Source of the DNA: Accumulibacter sp.
GTDB taxonomy: Bacteria > Pseudomonadota > Gammaproteobacteria > Burkholderiales > Rhodocyclaceae
Assembly (NCBI GenBank): GCA_031257115.1
Contig: JAIRPF010000181.1
Span: 1 to 39,163 of the forward strand
Direction: 5' to 3'
DNA: 39,163 nt
Positions 34,832 through 39,163 of the stretch are shown here, piece after piece (positions within the stretch are counted from its first letter, which is position 1; the number at the start of each line of letters is the position of its first letter). A program made the position numbers and the translations under genes. The notes under the pieces are model-generated. The model had not been told where the DNA came from. It ran no database searches and saw nothing but the letters and a program-made list of their open reading frames with translations.

Positions 34832-35275
34832 GTGCAAAGAGTTTCGGCATTCGCGTTGCTGGTTTTGCTTGCCGTCCTGGCCACGCCGGCGCGCGCCGTC
34901 GAATACCGGACGGTGGAAGCGGCGACGACGCTGTACGACGTGCAGTCGTTGAAAGGCGTCAAGCTCTTCGTCATCCGGCCCGAAACGCCCGTGGAAGTCG
35001 TGGTCAGCCTGGAAGGCTGGGCCAAGGTGCGCGACGCCGAGGGCGGGCTGGCCTGGATCGAGAAAAAATATCTGGCCAACCGCCGCACGGTCATCGTCAG
35101 GGCGGACTGGGCGGACGTCCGGCAAAATCCCGAAGAAGCCGCGCCGCTCGCGTTTTCGGCCGAACGCAACGTCGCGCTGAATTACCTCGAAACGCTCCCC
35201 GGCGGCTGGGTCAAGGTGCGCCACCGCGACGGACAGGAAGGTTTCGTCCGCGCCAGCCAGGTCTGGGGATTCTGA
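34832..35275 (+). CDS. Exported SH3-domain protein
   Basis: 147 residues starting at GTG 34832 with AAAGGAG upstream. Signal peptide: MQRVSAFALLVLLAVLATPARA. Two bacterial SH3-like domains follow: VEYRTVEAATTLYDVQSLKG to WAKVRDAEGGLAWIEKKYL, and VIVRADWADVRQNPEEAAPL to WVKVRHRDGQEGFVRASQVW. Such domains often bind peptidoglycan or protein partners in the periplasm. The gene sits between secB and gpsA, a place where betaproteobacteria frequently have such a protein. Precise role unknown. Confidence 0.85.
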   Translation: MQRVSAFALLVLLAVLATPARAVEYRTVEAATTLYDVQSLKGVKLFVIRPETPVEVVVSLEGWAKVRDAEGGLAWIEKKYLANRRTVIVRADWADVRQNPEEAAPLAFSAERNVALNYLETLPGGWVKVRHRDGQEGFVRASQVWGF

Positions 35276-35288
35276 AACCGGGAGACTG

Positions 35289-35323
35289 AAAACGGGATTT
35301 TTCCCTCTCCGGATTCCCGTTTT
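35289..35323 (+). terminator. Possible weak terminator hairpin between SH3 gene and gpsA
   Basis: AAAACGGGA (35289-35297) and TCCCGTTTT (35315-35323) pair perfectly with a 17-base loop; the stem itself supplies the T run. It would be bidirectional and is probably weak. Confidence 0.4.
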
Positions 35324-35348
35324 CCGTCCTTCATTCTCCGCCTCCGCC

Positions 35349-36338
35349 ATGCGTCTCACCATCCTTGCCGCCGGCGCGTGGGGCACGGCGCTGGCCGTCG
35401 CGCTCGGCTCCCGGCATGAAGTCGTCCTGTGGGCGCGCGACGCCGCCGCCGTCCGGGACATGCGGGAGACGCGCGAAAACCGGCGCTTCCTGCCGGGAAT
35501 CGCGCTGCCCGCGTCCGTGCGCGTCGACGACGATCTGGCCGCCTCGGCGAACCGCGCCGACCTGCTCATCGCCGCCGCGCCGCTGGCCGGCCTGCGCGGC
35601 GTCCTGCGGCGGCTGCGCGAGACCGGCGCGGCCGCGCCGCTGCTCTGGGTCTGCAAGGGATTCGAGCCGGGCAGCGGCAAATTGCCGCACCAGGTCGCCG
35701 CCGAGGAATTGGGCGAAGGAATAGCTTGCGGCGCGCTGACCGGCCCCAGCTTCGCCGAGGAAGTCGCCCGCGGCCTTCCCGCCGCGATCACGCTGGCCTC
35801 GCGCGACGGCGAATTCGCCCGCCGCGCCGCCGCCGGACTGCACGGCGGACGCCTGCGCATCTACGCCAACGACGACCTGATCGGCGCGGAAACCGGCGGC
35901 GCGATGAAAAACGTCATGGCCATCGCCGCCGGCATCAGCGACGGACTCGGCTTCGGGCACAACGCCCGCGCCGCCCTGATGACGCGCGGTCTCGCGGAAA
36001 TCACCCGCCTCGGCGTCGCGCTCGGCGGCCAGCCCGGCACCTTCATGGGACTCGCCGGCATGGGCGACCTGCTCCTGACCTGCGCCGGCGACCTTTCGCG
36101 CAACCGTCGCGTCGGTCTGGCGCTGGCCGCCGGCAAACCCCTGCCGCGGATCCTCGCTGAACTCGGCCACGTCGCCGAAGGCGTCGGCGCCGCCCGCGAA
36201 GCCGCCGCGCTGGCGCGCCGCCTCGCCATCGACATGCCGATCACCCAGGCGGTCGACGCCATCCTGCACCGTGGCGAATCGGCGGCCGACGCCGTCGAAA
36301 AACTGCTGGGACGCGACCCGAAAACCGAAAGCATTTGA
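35349..36338 (+). CDS. gpsA: NAD(P)-dependent glycerol-3-phosphate dehydrogenase
   Basis: 329 residues. It reduces dihydroxyacetone phosphate to sn-glycerol 3-phosphate for phospholipid synthesis in the cytoplasm. Motifs: LAAGAWGTALAVALG (cofactor loop), WVCKGFEPGSGKLPHQ, LTGPSFAEEVARGLP, GGAMKNVMAIAAG with K187, DGLGFGHNARAALMTRG, GLAGMGDLLLTC and RNRRVGLALAAG. The first Gly of the usual GxGxWG loop is Ala here (AAGAWG), a mild change. No clear ribosome binding site precedes ATG 35349. The tandem-repeat array begins about 120 bp downstream. Confidence 0.96.
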   Translation: MRLTILAAGAWGTALAVALGSRHEVVLWARDAAAVRDMRETRENRRFLPGIALPASVRVDDDLAASANRADLLIAAAPLAGLRGVLRRLRETGAAAPLLWVCKGFEPGSGKLPHQVAAEELGEGIACGALTGPSFAEEVARGLPAAITLASRDGEFARRAAAGLHGGRLRIYANDDLIGAETGGAMKNVMAIAAGISDGLGFGHNARAALMTRGLAEITRLGVALGGQPGTFMGLAGMGDLLLTCAGDLSRNRRVGLALAAGKPLPRILAELGHVAEGVGAAREAAALARRLAIDMPITQAVDAILHRGESAADAVEKLLGRDPKTESI

Positions 36339-36460
36339 GCCTGGAATCCCATCCCGCAACAGAAACGAGAAGCGATGACGCGCCGGAAACAGTTCCACGA
36401 AACGGCGAGGCGAAGTCGACAAGGTATCGTTTTAGAGCGTTTTTGAATCAAACGCCCGCG
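36339..36460. other. Spacer from gpsA to the tandem array
   Basis: It ends with GAGCGTTTTTGAATCAAACGCCCGCG, the same junction sequence seen before array-like or module B DNA at about 1795 and 15537. No gene. Confidence 0.5.
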
Positions 36461-36780
36461 AATTTCCGTAACCGCCCACAGATTCCAGTAACCGCCAGCG
36501 AATTCCCGTAACCGCCCACAAATTCCCGTAACCGCCAACAAATTCCCGTAACCGCCAACAAATTCCCGTAACCGCCAACAGATTCCCGTAACCGCCAACA
36601 GATTCCCGTAACCGCCAACAGATTCCCGTAACCGCCAACAGATTCCCGTAACCGCAAGCGAATTCCCGTAACCGCCCACAAATTCCCGTAACCGCCAACA
36701 AATCCCCGTAACCACCCACAAATCCCCGTAACCACCAACAAATCCCCGTAACCGCCAACAAATCCACGTAACCGCCAACA
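36461..36780. repeat. Tandem array: 16 units of exactly 20 bp
   Basis: The unit is AATTCCCGTAACCGCCAACA; all 16 copies are exactly 20 bp, with no indels. Variation is limited to a few positions (first base A/G; T/C at 4; AACA/CACA/AGCG at the end). Units 2-4 (from 36481) and 10-12 (from 36641) show the same order of variants, so a block of eight units (160 bp) was apparently duplicated. Units 13-16 share AATCC. The array ends directly in a module B palindrome (36791). Because 20 is not a multiple of three, all frames cycle through a 60-bp pattern without stops on the minus strand; this is not a gene. No spacers, so not a CRISPR. Confidence 0.95.
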
Positions 36781-37051
36781 AATCCCCGTCATTCCCGCGA
36801 AAGCGGGAATCCAGCGCGTAAACTCCGGCGCGAAGCGCCGCAAGCCAAACCTCCCCCTGAAGGAGGTGTCGCGCCGAAAGCGTGACGGAAGGCGTCGGGC
36901 GACTCAAGTTTCCCTGGCCGCGCCATGGTACACTTCCCGCTTCCCTTCCCGGCTTGCCCGGCGCCATGCCGCCCGTTTCCATTCCTCCGTTCGTTCCCGA
37001 ACCGTTCCGGCCCGAATCCGGAAAGCGCGCCGCGCCCGCCGGGGGCGCGGG
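36781..37051. repeat. Composite B-A repeat and recJ leader
   Basis: Module B (36791-36810), linking hairpin CCGGCGCGAAGCGCCG (about 36827-36841) and forward module A (CCTCCCCCTGAAGGAGG, GCCGAAAGCGTGACGGAAG) to about 36902 form one intact composite. The remainder to the recJ start has no recognised feature. Confidence 0.65.
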
Positions 37052-38788
37052 ATGACTCATCTCCAGGCTCGCCACGCGCCGCCGCGCGTTCAGTGGCAAC
37101 TGGAACGGGAGGGCGTGCCTCCGCTGCTCGCGCGGCTTTACGCCGCGCGCGGCGTGGCGGCGAAAAGCGAACTCGACTACGATCTCAAGAACCTGATTCC
37201 GCCGGCCCGGCTGACCCGCGCCGCCGACGCCGCCGCGCTGCTCGCCGACGCCATCGAGGCGCGCTCGCGCATCCTGATCGTTGCCGATTACGATTGCGAC
37301 GGCGCCACCGCCTGCGCCGTCGGCGTGCGCGCGTTGCGGGCCATGGCCGGCGATTCGGGCGCCACGGTCGATTATCTGGTGCCCAACCGCTTTACCGACG
37401 GCTACGGCCTGTCGCCGGAGATCGTCGATCTGGCCGCCGCGAAAAATCCCGACCTGCTGGTCACCGTCGACAACGGCATCGCCAGCCTGGATGGCGTCGC
37501 GCGCGCCAGCGAACTGGGCATCGCCACGCTGATCACCGACCACCATCTGCCGGGCGAAGCCCTGCCCGCGGCGGACTGCATCGTCAACCCGAACCAGCCC
37601 GGCTGCGATTTTCCGAGCAAATGTATCGCCGGCGTCGGCGTGATGTTCTACGTGATGCTCGCCCTGCGCGCCGAACTGCGCGCGCGCGGCTGGTTCGGCG
37701 GGGCCGGCGGGATCGCGGAACCCAATCTCGGCGCGCTGCTCGATCTCGTCGCGCTCGGCACGGTGGCCGACGTGGTCCGCCTCGACCGCAACAACCGCAT
37801 CCTCGTCGGCCAGGGGGTGAAGCGGATGCGCGGCGGGCGGCTGAATCCCGGCATCCGCGCCCTTTTCAGCGCCGCCGGGCGCGATCCGGCCAAGGCCGGC
37901 GGCGCGGATCTGGGGTTCATGATCGGCCCGCGGCTCAACGCCGCGGGACGCCTCGCCGACATGTCGCTCGGCGTCGAGGCGCTGATTACCGACGACGCGG
38001 CGCGCGCGCTGAACATCGCGCGGGAACTCGACGCGCTCAACCGCAAGCGCAAGGACATCGAGGCGGACATGCGGGAACAGGCGCTCAGCGCCCTGGAGGC
38101 CGTCGGCGAGGATGACGACGCGGACGCGGCTCCCGCGATCACCCTGTTCCATCCCGAATGGCATCAGGGCGTGATCGGCATCCTCGCCTCGCGCATCAAG
38201 GACAAGCGCCATCGCCCGGTGTTCGCCTTCGCGCGCGGCGACGGCGCGGACGGGGAACTCAAGGGGTCGGGCCGCTCGATTCCCGGCCTGCACCTGCGCG
38301 ACGCGCTGGATCTCATTTCCAAGCGCGCGCCGGGTTTGCTCAAGCGTTTCGGCGGACACGCGATGGCCGCCGGAGCGACGATCCTCGAAGCCGATCTGCC
38401 GCGCTTTTCCGAACTCTTCGCGCAAGCCGCGGGCGAGCAGCTCTCCCCCGCCGATCTCAAGCGCACGCTGGAAACCGATGGCGGCCTGGAAGAGGGCTAT
38501 TTCTCGATCGCCACGGCGCGCCTGCTCGAAGACGAAATCTGGGGCCAAGGCTTTCCCGCCCCGCTGTTCGAGGATGAATTCACCGTCGAAAACCAGCGCG
38601 TCCTCAAGGAAAAACACCTCAAGCTGCGCCTGCGCAAGGGACGCCTCGCCATCGACGCCATCCAGTTCAATTTCGAACTGGCGCCGGGGCCGGCGATCCG
38701 CGCCGCCTACCGCCTGACGGTCAACGAATACAACGGCGTGGAATCGCCGCAGCTCCTCGTCGAGCATATCGAGAACCGGACGGCGTGA
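37052..38788 (+). CDS. recJ: Single-stranded-DNA-specific exonuclease RecJ
   Basis: 578 residues, normal length. It is a 5'-3' exonuclease acting on single-stranded DNA in recombination and mismatch or base excision repair. DHH-family metal motifs are present: VADYDCDGATACAVG, VTVDNGIASLDG, LITDHHLPGEALP, LVALGTVADVVRLD. The DHHA1 domain follows (LKGSGRSIPGLHLRDALD, KRFGGHAMAAGATI), then the OB-fold C-terminal part. ATG 37052 (MTHLQARH) is preceded only by a weak GGGGGCG; upstream codons in the frame lie in repeats. The last quarter remains open and intact to TGA. Confidence 0.96.
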   Translation: MTHLQARHAPPRVQWQLEREGVPPLLARLYAARGVAAKSELDYDLKNLIPPARLTRAADAAALLADAIEARSRILIVADYDCDGATACAVGVRALRAMAGDSGATVDYLVPNRFTDGYGLSPEIVDLAAAKNPDLLVTVDNGIASLDGVARASELGIATLITDHHLPGEALPAADCIVNPNQPGCDFPSKCIAGVGVMFYVMLALRAELRARGWFGGAGGIAEPNLGALLDLVALGTVADVVRLDRNNRILVGQGVKRMRGGRLNPGIRALFSAAGRDPAKAGGADLGFMIGPRLNAAGRLADMSLGVEALITDDAARALNIARELDALNRKRKDIEADMREQALSALEAVGEDDDADAAPAITLFHPEWHQGVIGILASRIKDKRHRPVFAFARGDGADGELKGSGRSIPGLHLRDALDLISKRAPGLLKRFGGHAMAAGATILEADLPRFSELFAQAAGEQLSPADLKRTLETDGGLEEGYFSIATARLLEDEIWGQGFPAPLFEDEFTVENQRVLKEKHLKLRLRKGRLAIDAIQFNFELAPGPAIRAAYRLTVNEYNGVESPQLLVEHIENRTA

Positions 38789-39130
38789 CGGAACGTCCTC
38801 CTTGACAGGGCCTCGCGGCGGATTGACCCCTGGACGTCCCACCGGCGCGGCCGCATCGGGATGATCCTGCCGATCATCATGATTCCCTCGGTGATCGGCT
38901 ACGTCATCACGCGACGCCCATCCTGGTTCCCGTCGTCTCCGTAAAGGATGCGGCGCTACGCGCCGGAGTGTACGCCCTGGATTCCCGCTTTCGCGGGAAT
39001 GACGGTGTGAGGGGAATGACGAGGCGGGGGAGGGGAATAACGGCGGCGGAGGCGGAGGAAAATAACGAAGCGGAGGTTCTCACGCGGGCGGAGTCTCGTG
39101 AGGCGGGCGGAAATAAATGGCATCCGCCTC
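38789..39130. other. Region downstream of recJ with gene debris and a repeat
   Basis: A 27-codon frame at 38861-38944 encodes a hydrophobic stretch (MILPIIMIPSVIGYVITRR) that looks like a broken membrane-protein segment; it has no start signal and is not called as a gene. An inverted linking hairpin follows (GGCGCTACGCGCC, about 38951-38963), then module B at 38981-39000. GGAATGACG and AATAACG variants occupy 38995-39065. Confidence 0.45.
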
Positions 39131-39160
39131 TTGCGGGGCCTTGTTTCACGTGTGTAGAAT
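39131..39160 (+). promoter_or_regulatory. Candidate promoter reading out of the window
   Basis: TTGCGG (39131-39136) and TAGAAT (39155-39160) are 18 bp apart and point toward a gene beyond the right edge. Confidence 0.35.
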
Positions 39161-39163
39161 GTC

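Noticed and set aside
36461-36780. CRISPR array
   Set aside because: Units are contiguous 20-mers with no spacers, and there are no cas genes nearby.
36432-38842. Repeat protein (LLAVTGICWRLREFVGGYG periodicity) or the roughly 990-codon minus-strand frame
   Set aside because: The periodic peptide is the 20-bp array read three times per 60 bp, and the long frame is the antisense of recJ and gpsA.
38861-38944. Small membrane protein gene (27 codons)
   Set aside because: No ribosome binding site and no recognisable family; it is more likely debris of a larger gene.

Overview
This is a GC-rich chromosomal window that most resembles a betaproteobacterium, possibly Rhodocyclales-like. The placement rests on gene order (rhodanese-grxC-secB-gpsA and envC-ctpA-small conserved protein), a divergent uvrA/ssb pair, and the sequence character of the housekeeping proteins. 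It is an inference; no 16S rRNA or phylogenetic marker was compared. No tRNA or rRNA gene was recognised.

Layout. Positions 1-119 are the 3' end of a group II intron (domains V and VI). Positions 349-4956 (minus strand) hold a probable phosphate-starvation unit: a PhoA-family alkaline phosphatase behind a Pho-box-like promoter, a small exported CPFC protein, an ABC ATPase and an FtsX/MacB-type permease with a His/Asp-rich loop. Positions 5606-7123 hold a CbbR-type LysR regulator divergent from a wrecked fructose-1,6-bisphosphatase gene, apparently the relic of a Calvin-cycle locus. Positions 7395-9801 hold a DUF4124-like exported protein, an unknown protein and a membrane-anchored methyltransferase. 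Positions 10441-15404 hold a sugar-acid catabolic operon (SDR, IlvD/EDD dehydratase, Zn-alcohol dehydrogenase, LacI regulator). Two of its genes carry in-frame amber codons inside otherwise intact reading frames. Positions 15771-15988 hold an RTX-protein fragment framed by inverted repeats. These are followed by a TolC-like porin, thiM, a MoeB/ThiF protein whose C terminus is encoded by a repeat, HU, uvrA, ssb, a Sel1-repeat membrane protein, a dmpA-dppA peptidase pair, a small conserved protein with ctpA and envC, then rhodanese-grxC-secB, an SH3 protein, gpsA and recJ.

The most unusual layer is the intergenic DNA. Almost every gap is filled with a mosaic of short hairpin modules in both orientations. 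Module B is a 20-bp palindrome of the form ATTCCC-N8-GGGAAT, the same pattern as the Neisseria dRS3 repeat. Module A is a CCTCCCTC/GAGGGAGG hairpin with a GCCGAAGGCGTGACGGAAG tail. A GGCGCGAAGCGCC hairpin links A and B. Module C is a CCACGGCGGACACGACG-type sequence. The stems vary in sequence but keep pairing. The modules touch genes: they supply the C-terminal codons of MoeB, the stop codon of the LysR gene, sequence at several gene starts and possibly a linker in DmpA. Separately there is a 16-unit array of exact 20-bp periodicity (36461-36780) with higher-order structure, and a 170-bp four-stem element present twice (29291-29460 and 34644-34816) with a compensatory base-pair change.
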